Below, piece after piece: positions 1 through 6,861 of a stretch of DNA of 11,025 bases. Within the stretch, counting starts at the first letter, position 1. The number at the start of each line of letters is the position of its first letter. The stretch is from an uncultured Angelakisella sp. (GTDB lineage Bacteria > Bacillota > Clostridia > Oscillospirales > Ruminococcaceae), in contig CAJFUT010000312.1 of the NCBI GenBank assembly GCA_904420255.1, forward strand, positions 1 through 11,025, read 5' to 3'. Made by a program: the position numbers and the translations under genes. Under the pieces are notes generated by a model. It was not told where the DNA came from. It did no database searches and saw nothing but the letters and a program-made list of their open reading frames with translations.

Positions 1-8
1 ACGGCCCA

Positions 9-35
9 TACCACAAGCGGCAGGCGCTTGTGGTA
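9..35. repeat. Perfect 11-bp inverted repeat (hairpin)
   Basis: The arm TACCACAAGCG at 9-19 is an exact reverse complement of CGCTTGTGGTA at 25-35, with a 5-base loop between them. No T-run follows on either strand, so it is not a classical intrinsic terminator. Its right arm shares bases 32-35 with the left arm of the next inverted repeat, so the two stems cannot fully form together. Its role is unknown: it could belong to the 3' end of an upstream transcript or to a regulatory leader. Confidence 0.6.
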
Positions 36-62
36 AAATAACCTTGGAAAGGTTATTTTACC
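32..62. repeat. Perfect 14-bp AT-rich palindrome with 3-base centre
   Basis: GGTAAAATAACCTT at 32-45 is the exact reverse complement of 49-62, with GGA in the middle. A perfect 14-bp dyad with a short centre fits either a protein operator or a very stable RNA hairpin. It stands out as AT-rich in a GC-rich genome. It lies about 145 bases before darA and overlaps the preceding inverted repeat by four bases. The function is not established. A terminator role is weakly supported because only CCTTT follows the stem. Confidence 0.6.
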
Positions 63-205
63 TTTCTCCAGAGCCCTTTTCCCCGTCCCCTCCGGGGACA
101 ACCGGAAAAGACGGCCTGTCCCAAAGGCCCCGCGCCTGGGGGAAACAAAAACCACCTTTATGCCGGGCCCTGCCCGGTTTCTGCACAAGGAAGGAGCGAT
201 GATTT
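63..205 (+). other. Gene-free leader region before darA with further hairpins
   Basis: No credible reading frame was found here. Two more potential stems are visible. One is an interrupted hairpin in which CTTTTCC (76-82) pairs with GGAAAAG (104-110) and GTCCCC (85-90) pairs with GGGGAC (94-99). The other is CCGGGC (163-168) pairing with GCCCGG (172-177), followed by TTT just ahead of the darA ribosome binding site. I cannot recognise a sigma-A promoter for the darA cluster in this interval, so transcription may begin left of the window. Confidence 0.5.
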
Positions 206-529
206 ATGAAGATGATCCTGGCCATCGTGTCCAACGACGACAGCTCCAACGTGTCCCGCAGCCTCACCAAGGCCAAGTACTCGGTGACCCGCCTGGCCAC
301 CACCGGCGGGTTCCTCATGGCCGGCAACACCACCCTCCTCATCGGCGTGGAGGACGACAAGGTGGACGACGTGCTCCACATCATCGGGGAGAACTCCCGC
401 AAGCGCACCAAAATGGTGCCCTCCACCGCCTCCTTCAGCGCGGGGATGTACGCCGGGATGCCGGTCCAGGTGACGGTGGGCGGCGCCACCATCTTTGTCA
501 TGGGCGTGGAACGGTTCGAGAAGGTCTGA
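206..529 (+). CDS. darA: Cyclic-di-AMP receptor, PII-like protein DarA/PstA (YaaQ)
   Basis: This 107-residue protein belongs to the DUF970/YaaQ family of PII-like trimers that bind the second messenger cyclic-di-AMP in the cytosol (family knowledge: DarA of Bacillus, PstA of Staphylococcus and Listeria). The sequence shows the MKxI start, the signature RLATTGGFLMAGNTT at 29-43 with T32, G35-F36-L37 and N41 in the ligand pocket, an IGVED stretch at 46-50, and the C-terminal VGGATIFV strand at 91-98. The length is normal for the family. The start is ATG 206, preceded by AAGGAG at 191-196; the ATG at 199 is out of frame. Its stop codon overlaps the holB start (TGATG), so the two are translationally coupled. 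In Bacillus, yaaR lies between these genes; here it is absent. The downstream target of the protein is not well defined in any organism and cannot be read from this window. Confidence 0.95.
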   Translation: MKMILAIVSNDDSSNVSRSLTKAKYSVTRLATTGGFLMAGNTTLLIGVEDDKVDDVLHIIGENSRKRTKMVPSTASFSAGMYAGMPVQVTVGGATIFVMGVERFEKV

Positions 530-1443
530 TGGGAGAGCCGCTGAACCGCCCCGTCCCCCTGCCCCAGCCCCTCCTTTCCATGGTCCGGGAGGACCGCCTG
601 GTCCACGGCCTCTGCCTGGAGGGGGAGCCGGGGAGCGGGCGCGCCGCCCTGGCCCTTTCCCTGGCGGGGGCCATCCTCTGCCAGCGGCAGCGGGGGGAGA
701 TGTGCGGGGAATGCACCCCCTGCCGCAAGGTGCTGGCGGGGGTCCACAGCGACGTCATCCTGACGGACGGCGCTAAGGACCCGGAGAGCTTCAAGGTCCG
801 GCCCATGCGGGAGCTGCGGGCCGCCGCCTACCAGGGCCCCAGCGAGGGCCGGGCCAAGGTGTTCATCCTGGCCTCGGCCCAGCTCCTTTCCCGGGAGAGC
901 CAGAATATCCTTCTGAAGGTCATCGAGGAGCCCCCGGAGGACACCTTTTTCATCTTCACCTGCGACAACAAATACAAGCTCCTTCCCACCGTCCTCAGCC
1001 GGCTGGTGACGGTGGCCGTCCCCCCTGTGGGGGAGGAGGAGTGTGCCCGGCTCCTGGAGGAGCGGGTCCCGGGGAAGGCCCCGGAGGAATACCGGGAGGC
1101 CGCCCTGCTCTGCTGCGGCAGCCCCGGGGTGGGGGAGGAGATCCTCACCCAGCCTCAGGCCGCGAAAAGGGCCCGGGCCGCCCGGAGCCTGGTGGAGGCC
1201 ATGGCCGCCCGGGACGCCTACGGGGCCATGGCGGCGGCCACCCCTTTTGAAAAGAGCCGGAGCGAATACGCCGCCCTGCTGGAAACGGCGGCGAGGCTTG
1301 CCGCGGCGCCCCGGCTCCTGGAGGAGAAGGGGATTCCGCCGGCCCGGGGAGCCGCCCTGCGGGAGCGGCTGCTGACGGCGGCGGAGCGCAATCAGCAGAA
1401 CGGCTATCTGCCCCTGATCACCGCGCTGCTGGGGGTCGGCTGA
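529..1443 (+). CDS. holB: DNA polymerase III delta-prime subunit (clamp loader)
   Basis: This 304-residue AAA+ protein is the stator subunit of the clamp loader that places the beta clamp on primed DNA. A Cys4 zinc module is present at C51, C59, C62 and C65. The P-loop position reads GEPGSGRAA (32-40), with Arg in place of the catalytic Lys and Ala in place of Thr/Ser, as expected for a subunit that does not hydrolyse ATP. The sensor/arginine-finger motif usually written SRC is S157-R158-L159, so the key arginine is kept but the cysteine is not. AQLLSRESQNILLKVIEEPP at 117-136 is the typical AAA+ Walker B-region stretch. The start is ATG 529, overlapping the darA stop; a frame upstream of it is open but lies inside darA. 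Position between darA and ricT matches the conserved Firmicutes order. Confidence 0.95.
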   Translation: MGEPLNRPVPLPQPLLSMVREDRLVHGLCLEGEPGSGRAALALSLAGAILCQRQRGEMCGECTPCRKVLAGVHSDVILTDGAKDPESFKVRPMRELRAAAYQGPSEGRAKVFILASAQLLSRESQNILLKVIEEPPEDTFFIFTCDNKYKLLPTVLSRLVTVAVPPVGEEECARLLEERVPGKAPEEYREAALLCCGSPGVGEEILTQPQAAKRARAARSLVEAMAARDAYGAMAAATPFEKSRSEYAALLETAARLAAAPRLLEEKGIPPARGAALRERLLTAAERNQQNGYLPLITALLGVG

Positions 1444-1476
1444 CCCCCGGCGGCAGCTGAATATTTGGAGGAGCCC

Positions 1477-2388
1477 ATGGCGGAAATTATCGGCGTCAGA
1501 TTCAAGGACGCAGGAAAAATCTATTATTTTGACCCGGTGGGGGAGAAGTTTTCCCTGGACGAGCTGGTGGTGGTGGAAACCTCCCGGGGGGTGGAGTGCG
1601 GCACCGTGGCCCTGGAAAACCGGGAGGTCCAGGACGAAAGCGTCGTCAAGCCCCTGAAAAAGGTGGTGCGCCGGGCCACCAGGGAGGACCGCCGGCGCAT
1701 CGAGGACAACCGCGCCAAGGAGAAGCGGGCCTACCGCATCTGCCAGGAGAAGATCGCCAAGAACGGCCTGGAGATGAAGCTGGTGGGGGTGGAGTACGCC
1801 TTCGACAACAGCAAGATCCTTTTTTACTTCACCGCCGACGGCCGGGTGGATTTCCGGGAGCTGGTGAAGGACCTGGCCTCGGTGTTCCGCACCCGCATCG
1901 AGCTGCGCCAGATCGGCGTCCGGGACGAGGCCAAGATGCTGGGGGGGCTGGGCATCTGCGGGCGCCCCTTCTGCTGCTCCTCCTTCCTGGGGGAATTCCA
2001 GCCGGTTTCCATCAAGATGGCCAAGGAGCAGGGGCTTTCCCTCAATCCCACCAAGATTTCCGGCACCTGCGGCCGGCTCATGTGCTGCCTCAAATACGAG
2101 CAGCCCGCCTATGAGGAGCTGCTGCGGACCACCCCCAAGGCCGGCTCCACCGTCAATACCCCCGACGGCAAGGGCGTGGTCACCGAGGTGAGCCTCCTCA
2201 CCGGCCAGCTGAAGGTCCATCTCCTTTCCAGCGCCGAGGGGGCGGTTTCGGTCTACAGCAAAAAGGATGTGAAGCTCCTCAAGGACCCTCCGGGCAAGGG
2301 GGAGCAGAAGAACGGCGGCAAAAAGGAGGGCTCCAAGGGGGGCCAGAAGGGGGCCCGGCCCGCCGGGGCGGAAGCTGAAAATTTGTAA
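1477..2388 (+). CDS. ricT: PSP1-domain Fe-S protein RicT (YaaT), regulator of RNA processing
   Basis: This 303-residue protein matches RicT/YaaT. In Bacillus that protein forms the RicA-RicF-RicT complex, which carries [4Fe-4S] clusters, works with RNase Y in mRNA maturation and affects sporulation, competence and biofilm formation. The cluster-ligand motifs are intact: CGRPFCC gives C161, C166 and C167, and CGRLMCC gives C198, C203 and C204. The PSP1 region covers roughly residues 60-150. The last 35 or so residues are a Lys/Gly-rich, probably disordered tail that makes the protein longer than the Bacillus version. I chose ATG 1477, just after GGAGGAG (1467-1473), over the in-frame TTG at 1465, which overlaps that ribosome binding site; this start also gives the expected cysteine numbering. 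No ricA or ricF is in the window. The gene follows holB after 33 bases and is probably in the same operon. Confidence 0.95.
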   Translation: MAEIIGVRFKDAGKIYYFDPVGEKFSLDELVVVETSRGVECGTVALENREVQDESVVKPLKKVVRRATREDRRRIEDNRAKEKRAYRICQEKIAKNGLEMKLVGVEYAFDNSKILFYFTADGRVDFRELVKDLASVFRTRIELRQIGVRDEAKMLGGLGICGRPFCCSSFLGEFQPVSIKMAKEQGLSLNPTKISGTCGRLMCCLKYEQPAYEELLRTTPKAGSTVNTPDGKGVVTEVSLLTGQLKVHLLSSAEGAVSVYSKKDVKLLKDPPGKGEQKNGGKKEGSKGGQKGARPAGAEAENL

Positions 2389-2416
2389 AGCCAATGTAAA
2401 TCATCAAAAAAAGCGG

Positions 2417-2645
<229 letters not shown>

Positions 2646-2669
2646 GCCCCTCCGGCCAAAGGGCCAAGC

Positions 2670-2703
2670 AAAAGAACCGCCTTTGGGCGGTTCTTTTTGT
2701 TTG
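2670..2703 (+). terminator. Intrinsic terminator after ferredoxin
   Basis: A 12-bp stem (2670-2681 with 2686-2697), AAAAGAACCGCC paired with GGCGGTTCTTTT, has a TTTG loop and runs into a T-rich tail (TTTTTGTTT, 2694-2702). Confidence 0.92.
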
Positions 2704-2727
2704 GCCGGGCGGCGCCCGCGGGCCCGC

Positions 2728-2756
2728 TTGACAGAGGCGGGAGGAAATTTTATACT
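2728..2756 (+). promoter_or_regulatory. Consensus sigma-A promoter for bactofilin
   Basis: TTGACA at 2728-2733 and TATACT at 2751-2756 are separated by 17 bases, close to the ideal vegetative promoter. It lies between the ferredoxin terminator and the bactofilin gene and leaves a 5' leader of about 55 bases. Confidence 0.9.
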
Positions 2757-2817
2757 AAACTTGTCTGTGGAAAGGGCAGCGGCACACCGCCGGGAAAAGA
2801 AAGGAGCGCCTCGAGAT

Positions 2818-3387
2818 ATGTTCAAAAAGAATCTGGGAAGCATCATTCAGATGGGTGAAAGCGACGAGGAAACGGCTGTCCCGGAGGCGGTCCCCGCCGA
2901 GCCGGAGCCTGTGGCGATGGACGAGGATGTCTGGGCCAGCGAGGAGGAAAAGGCCGCCAAACGCGCCCTCCAGGAAAAGACCAGCGTCATCGGGGAGACG
3001 GCCGCCTTCACGGGGGACCTGGCGGCCAAGGGCCCCGTGGTGGTCAAGGGCTCGGTGGAAGGGAATATCTCCTGCGAGGACAAGGTGACCATCGCGGGGA
3101 CGGTGACGGGGAATATCACCGGCAAAAGCGTCCAGGTGGAGGCCGGCGGCAGGGTCCGGGGAAATATTGCCGCCTCCGACGACCTGCGGCTGGAGGCGGG
3201 GGCCTCGGTGGAGGGGGACCTCGCCGGCCGGGAGATCGGCCTGGAGGGCGCCCTGGCGGGGAATGTCAGCTGCAGCGGCAGCCTGACCCTGGGGCCCGGC
3301 AGCACCGTCACCGGCGATATTTCCACCAAGGACCTCACCACCGCCCTGGGCGCCAGGGTCAACGGCAGGGTGGAAATGCAGGAATGA
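2818..3387 (+). CDS. Bactofilin-family cytoskeletal protein
   Basis: This 189-residue protein has a central-to-C-terminal beta-helix built from short repeats. Small G-[N/D]-[I/L/V] turns recur at 66-68, 82-84, 98-100, 115-117, 133-135, 148-150 and 166-168, a spacing of 15-18 residues. This is the pattern of the bactofilin/polymer-forming cytoskeletal family (DUF583), which assembles nucleotide-independent filaments, often at membranes, and affects cell shape or envelope synthesis. The first 55 residues differ: a short MFKKNLGSII head that could serve as membrane anchor, then an acidic, Pro/Ala/Glu-rich linker. The start is ATG 2818 after AAGGAG (2801-2806). An upstream in-frame extension covers the ferredoxin and terminator and is rejected. 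No peptidase or wall-synthesis partner lies beside it. Confidence 0.9.
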   Translation: MFKKNLGSIIQMGESDEETAVPEAVPAEPEPVAMDEDVWASEEEKAAKRALQEKTSVIGETAAFTGDLAAKGPVVVKGSVEGNISCEDKVTIAGTVTGNITGKSVQVEAGGRVRGNIAASDDLRLEAGASVEGDLAGREIGLEGALAGNVSCSGSLTLGPGSTVTGDISTKDLTTALGARVNGRVEMQE

Positions 3388-3415
3388 CCTCAGGGACGTT
3401 TTGCCTATGAAGTGC

Positions 3416-3434
3416 CCGGGGCGGCAGGCCCCGG
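3416..3434 (+). repeat. Hairpin after bactofilin
   Basis: CCGGGGC (3416-3422) pairs exactly with GCCCCGG (3428-3434) around a 5-base loop. No T-run follows; it probably forms part of the structured 3' end ahead of the terminator. Confidence 0.45.
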
Positions 3435-3440
3435 AGGCAG

Positions 3441-3476
3441 GCGGCGGGGAAGCGGACAGGCTTCCCCGCCGCTTTT
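3441..3476 (+). terminator. Intrinsic terminator between bactofilin and tex
   Basis: A perfect 13-bp GC-rich stem (GCGGCGGGGAAGC, 3441-3453, with 3460-3472) has a 6-base loop and is followed by TTTT. It ends only 18 bases before the tex start codon, so it lies within the immediate leader of tex. I see no clear promoter between it and tex, so some read-through is likely. Confidence 0.8.
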
Positions 3477-3494
3477 GAAGGAAAGGAAGCAGTT

Positions 3495-5660
3495 ATGGAT
3501 TTGATACAGCAGCTGGCCCGGGAGCTGAACCTCCGGGAAAGCCAGGTGGAGGCGGCGGTCCGCCTCATCGACGAGGGCAACACCATCCCCTTTATCGCCC
3601 GGTACCGCAAGGAGGCCACCGGCAGCCTGGACGACGCCGCCCTCCGGGACCTGGACGACCGCCTCTCCTACCTGCGGAACCTGGAGAAGCGCCGGGAGGA
3701 GGTCCTTTCCTCCATCGAGGGCCAGGGGAAGCTGACCCCGGAGCTGGCGGCGGCCATCGCCGGGGCCGCCACCCTGGCGGAGGTGGAGGACCTCTACCGC
3801 CCCTATAAGCAGAAGCGCCGCACCCGGGCCAGCGTCGCCCGGGAGAAGGGGCTGGAGCCCCTGGCGGCGGCCATCTCCGCCCAGGATACCCTGGCGGAGC
3901 CCCTGGCCCTGGCGGGGGATTACCTGGACGGGGAAAAGGGGGTGAACACCCCCGAGGAGGCCCTCCAGGGGGCCATGGACATCATCGCCGAGGACCTTTC
4001 CGACAGCGCCGCCATCCGGGGGGACCTGCGGCGGCTCATCCAGCGGGAGGCCCTGGTGGTTTCCGCCGGGGAGGGGGAGGAGAACGGCACCTACGCCATG
4101 TACCGGGATTTCTCCGAGCCGGTTGGGAAAATCGCCCCCCACCGGGTGCTGGCCATCAACCGGGGGGTGAAGGAGGGGGCCCTCCGGGCTTCCATCCAGC
4201 TGGAGGAGGAGCGGGCGGTGGCGGCCATCTGCCGTCGGGCGGTGAAGGCCAAGAACCCCTGCGCCCGGGCGGTGGAGGCCGCTGCCCGGGATAGCTGGAA
4301 GCGGCTCATCGCCCCCTCCATGGAAAACGAAACCTTCTCCAGCCTCTTTGAGGCCGCCAGCGAGCAGGCCATCAAGGTCTTTGCCGAAAACCTCCACCAC
4401 CTGCTGATGCAGCCCCCGGTGAAGGGGCGGGTGGTGCTGGGGCTGGACCCCGGCTACCGCAACGGCTGCAAGCTGGCGGTGGTGGACCCCACCGGCAAGG
4501 TGCTGGATACCGCCGTCATCTACCCCACCCAGCCCTATAACCGGGTGGAGGAGGCCAAACGGAAGCTGACCGCCCTCATCAAGAAGCACAAGGTCACCGT
4601 CATCGCCATCGGCAACGGCACCGCCAGCCGGGAATCGGAGCAGCTGACGGCCCAGCTCATCCGGGAGCTGGGCCCCGGCTGGGAGCCCCCGGTGAGCTAT
4701 GTGGTGGTGAGCGAGGCGGGGGCCTCGGTCTACTCCGCCAGCAAGCTGGCCAGCGAGGAGTTCCCCCAGTTTGACGTCAACCTCCGCAGCGCCGTTTCCA
4801 TCGCCCGGCGGCTCCAGGACCCCCTGGCGGAGCTGGTGAAGATCGACCCCAAGGCCATCGGCATCGGCCAGTACCAGCACGATATGCCCCCGGCCCGGCT
4901 GGAAAGCGCCCTGGGGGGCGTGGTGGAAAGCTGCGTCAACTCGGTGGGGGTGGACCTGAATACCGCCAGCGTCAGCCTCCTCCAGTATGTGGCGGGGATC
5001 AATTCTGCCATCGCCAAAAATATTGTGGCCTGGCGGGAAGAGAACGGGAGCTTTTCCTCCCGGAGCCAGCTTCTGAAGGTGCCCAAGCTGGGGAAAAAGA
5101 CCTTTGAGCAGTGCGCCGGCTTCCTGCGGATCCCCGGGGCGGAAAATCCCCTGGACGCCACCGCCGTCCACCCGGAAAGCTACAAGGCCGCCCGGGCCCT
5201 CCTGGAGGAGTGCGGCCACAGCCTCCGGGAGATCGGCACCAGCGCCCTCCGGGGGCTGCCCCAGGCGGTGGAGCAGAAGGGGCTGGGAGCCCTGGCCCAG
5301 GGCCTGGGGGTGGGGGAGCCCACGGTGCGGGACATTGTGGAGGAGCTGCTGAAGCCGGGGCGGGACCCCCGGGACCAGCTCCCCCCGCCCCTGCTGCGCA
5401 CCGACGTCATGGAGCTCAAGGATTTGAAGCCGGAGATGGTCCTCACCGGCACCGTCCGCAACGTCCTGGACTTTGGCGCCTTTGTGGACATCGGGGTCCA
5501 TGAGGACGGCCTGGTCCACATCAGCCAGCTGGCGGACCGCTTTGTCAAGCACCCCGGCCAGGTGGTGAAGGTGGGGGACGTGGTGAAGGTGAAGGTGCTG
5601 GAGGTGGACCTCCGGCGGAAGCGCATCTCCCTCACCATGAAAGGCGTCCCCCAGGGATAA
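3495..5660 (+). CDS. tex: Tex-family RNA-binding transcriptional accessory protein
   Basis: This 721-residue protein is full length for Tex/YhgF, a conserved S1-domain nucleic-acid-binding protein linked to transcription and stress tolerance; its precise role is unsettled. The order of domains is the family's: an N-terminal helical region beginning LARELNLRESQVEAAVRLID and containing IPFIARYRKEATG (about residues 30-45); a YqgF/RNase-H-like domain starting at VVLGLDPGYRNG (D318), extending to about residue 430; helix-hairpin-helix elements around 490-560 (LQYVAGINSAIAKNIV and KVPKLGKKTFEQCAGFLRI); and a C-terminal S1 RNA-binding domain from about 644 to 717 containing GTVRNVLDFGAFVDIGVHEDGLVHIS. 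The start is ATG 3495 with a GGAAAGGAAG ribosome binding site. It stands alone, convergent with trxB. Confidence 0.96.
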   Translation: MDLIQQLARELNLRESQVEAAVRLIDEGNTIPFIARYRKEATGSLDDAALRDLDDRLSYLRNLEKRREEVLSSIEGQGKLTPELAAAIAGAATLAEVEDLYRPYKQKRRTRASVAREKGLEPLAAAISAQDTLAEPLALAGDYLDGEKGVNTPEEALQGAMDIIAEDLSDSAAIRGDLRRLIQREALVVSAGEGEENGTYAMYRDFSEPVGKIAPHRVLAINRGVKEGALRASIQLEEERAVAAICRRAVKAKNPCARAVEAAARDSWKRLIAPSMENETFSSLFEAASEQAIKVFAENLHHLLMQPPVKGRVVLGLDPGYRNGCKLAVVDPTGKVLDTAVIYPTQPYNRVEEAKRKLTALIKKHKVTVIAIGNGTASRESEQLTAQLIRELGPGWEPPVSYVVVSEAGASVYSASKLASEEFPQFDVNLRSAVSIARRLQDPLAELVKIDPKAIGIGQYQHDMPPARLESALGGVVESCVNSVGVDLNTASVSLLQYVAGINSAIAKNIVAWREENGSFSSRSQLLKVPKLGKKTFEQCAGFLRIPGAENPLDATAVHPESYKAARALLEECGHSLREIGTSALRGLPQAVEQKGLGALAQGLGVGEPTVRDIVEELLKPGRDPRDQLPPPLLRTDVMELKDLKPEMVLTGTVRNVLDFGAFVDIGVHEDGLVHISQLADRFVKHPGQVVKVGDVVKVKVLEVDLRRKRISLTMKGVPQG

Positions 5661-5764
5661 GGCAAAATTTGTAGAATTTTATCAGATTTATACTAACTGG
5701 ATATATTTTGCTTCTGGTCAACCTATTGATATTTGTATATATTCAAAGATTTATACAAATTGGA
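5661..5764. other. AT-rich intergenic stretch with direct and inverted repeats
   Basis: About 100 bases between tex and trxB are strikingly AT-rich against their surroundings. AGATTTATAC occurs twice (5684-5693 and 5747-5756). ATTTGTATA at 5731-5739 is the reverse complement of TATACAAAT at 5752-5760. I find no supported gene. A promoter-like pair TTGATA/TTTATA with 17-base spacing (5727-5755, plus strand) exists, but base composition alone could produce it. Confidence 0.45.
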
Positions 5765-5800
5765 AATCCCCCGCCCAAAAGGAACGGGGGATTCTTCTTT
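5765..5800. terminator. Probable bidirectional terminator between tex and trxB
   Basis: AATCCCCCG (5765-5773) pairs with CGGGGGATT (5785-5793) around an 11-base loop. The plus-strand side continues CTTCTTTCT; the minus-strand side continues into a moderately T-rich stretch. Its position between the 3' ends of convergent genes fits termination from both sides, although neither T-tract is ideal. Confidence 0.7.
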
Positions 5801-5820
5801 CTGCTGCGCAGCGGCCGGGC

Positions 5821-6732
5821 TCACCCGGCGTTGATCATGTTGGCCGCGCCCAGGGCCGCCACCGCCCCGTCCGCCGCGGCGGTGATGATCTGGCGCACCT
5901 CCTTGGTGCGGGTGTCCCCGGCGGCGAAAACCCCAGGCAGGTTGGTGCGGCAGTCCTCCCCGGCCTTGATGTACCCGGCGGGGTCCAGCTCCAGCTGGCC
6001 GGCGAAGGCCTGGTTATCCGGGGCGAGGCCCACGGCGATGAACACCCCCGCCACCGGCAGGCGGGAGGCTTCCCCGGTGAGGACATTTTTCAGCCGGATC
6101 CCCTCCACCCTGGGGTTGCCGTAAATCTCCTCCACCACCGAGTGGTAATGGATGACGATGTTTTCCCGGGCCAGCACCGAATCCACCAGAATCTGGCTCC
6201 CCCGGAACTGGTCCCGGCGGTGGATCAGGTGGACGGTGGAGCAGTTGTTGGCCAGGAAAAGGGCGTCCTCCAGGGCGGTGTTGCCCCCGCCCACAATGGC
6301 CACCTCCCGGCCCTTGAAGAAGGCCCCGTCACAGGTGGCGCAGTAGGAAACCCCTTTGCCCGAGAGGACCTCCTCCCCGGGGCAGCCCAGGGTGCGGCGC
6401 TTGGCCCCGTTGGCGATGATCACCGCCCTGGCCTCGTAGGTTTCGTGGGGGGTGGTCACTACCTTGGGGTCGGCGTCCAGGCGGTAGGAAACCGGCTCCT
6501 CCAGGCGGATCTCCACCCCCAGGTTGGTCACCTGGTTATAGAGGGCCATGGCCAGGTCCACCCCGGTGATGTTCAGGATGCCGGGGTAATTTTCCACCTC
6601 GGGGGTGTTGGTCACCTGGCCGCCGTAGATGGAGCGTTCCAGCACCACGGGGACAAGGCCGGCCCGTTTGGCGTAGAGGGCGGCGGAAAGCCCGGCGGGG
6701 CCGCCCCCCAGGATGAGGATATCACATTTCAT
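5821..6732 (-). CDS. trxB: Thioredoxin reductase (NADPH type)
   Basis: This 303-residue flavoenzyme reduces thioredoxin with NADPH through FAD and a redox-active disulfide. Visible motifs, in order: the FAD-binding GGGPAG (9-14) near the N terminus; the active-site C131-A-T-C134-D; the NADPH-binding GGGNTALEDA (148-157); HRRDQFR (171-177), the Arg-rich motif that contacts the NADPH phosphate; and the second FAD motif GVFAAGD (267-273). Clostridia also have ferredoxin- or deazaflavin-type relatives that lack the NADPH motifs; the intact motifs here argue for the classical enzyme. The start codon at 6732-6730 follows AAAAAGGAGG (6749-6740). No thioredoxin gene is adjacent. It has its own promoter facing away from the chorismate mutase gene. 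Confidence 0.96.
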   Translation of the reverse strand: MKCDILILGGGPAGLSAALYAKRAGLVPVVLERSIYGGQVTNTPEVENYPGILNITGVDLAMALYNQVTNLGVEIRLEEPVSYRLDADPKVVTTPHETYEARAVIIANGAKRRTLGCPGEEVLSGKGVSYCATCDGAFFKGREVAIVGGGNTALEDALFLANNCSTVHLIHRRDQFRGSQILVDSVLARENIVIHYHSVVEEIYGNPRVEGIRLKNVLTGEASRLPVAGVFIAVGLAPDNQAFAGQLELDPAGYIKAGEDCRTNLPGVFAAGDTRTKEVRQIITAAADGAVAALGAANMINAG

Positions 6733-6764
6733 GGCAAAGCCTCCTTTTTGGATCCTTTGCCCTT

Positions 6765-6793
6765 ATTGTACCCGTTCCCGGCGGCGGATGCAA
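6765..6793 (-). promoter_or_regulatory. Sigma-A promoter for trxB
   Basis: On the minus strand, TTGCAT (6793-6788) is followed after 17 bases by TACAAT (6770-6765). It lies 32 bases upstream of the trxB start and is divergent from the promoter of the chorismate mutase gene, whose -35 box is only 14 bases away. Confidence 0.85.
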
Positions 6794-6807
6794 GGCGGGC
6801 GGGGCGA

Positions 6808-6836
6808 TTGACGCTCCCCGCCGGGGCGTGTATACT
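6808..6836 (+). promoter_or_regulatory. Sigma-A promoter for chorismate mutase
   Basis: TTGACG (6808-6813) and TATACT (6831-6836) are 17 bases apart, with TG directly before the -10 box. The start codon lies 25 bases further on, so the leader is very short. Confidence 0.87.
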
Positions 6837-6861
6837 GGGAATCAGGAAAGGAGATGGGGAA

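Noticed and set aside
1..205. A cyclic-di-AMP riboswitch ahead of the cyclic-di-AMP receptor
   Set aside because: The stems present do not show the conserved purine-rich core of the ydaO-type riboswitch that I could recognise; simple inverted repeats explain what is seen.
58..2394. Open frame of 778 codons on the minus strand opposite darA-holB-ricT
   Set aside because: The translation is Gly/Leu/Pro/His-rich without domain features and lies exactly opposite three well-recognised genes. Strong GC bias at third positions removes stop codons from the complementary frame.
3405..5552. Open frame of 715 codons on the minus strand opposite tex
   Set aside because: It has the same low-complexity composition, lies opposite a clear full-length tex and shows no ribosome binding site or motif.
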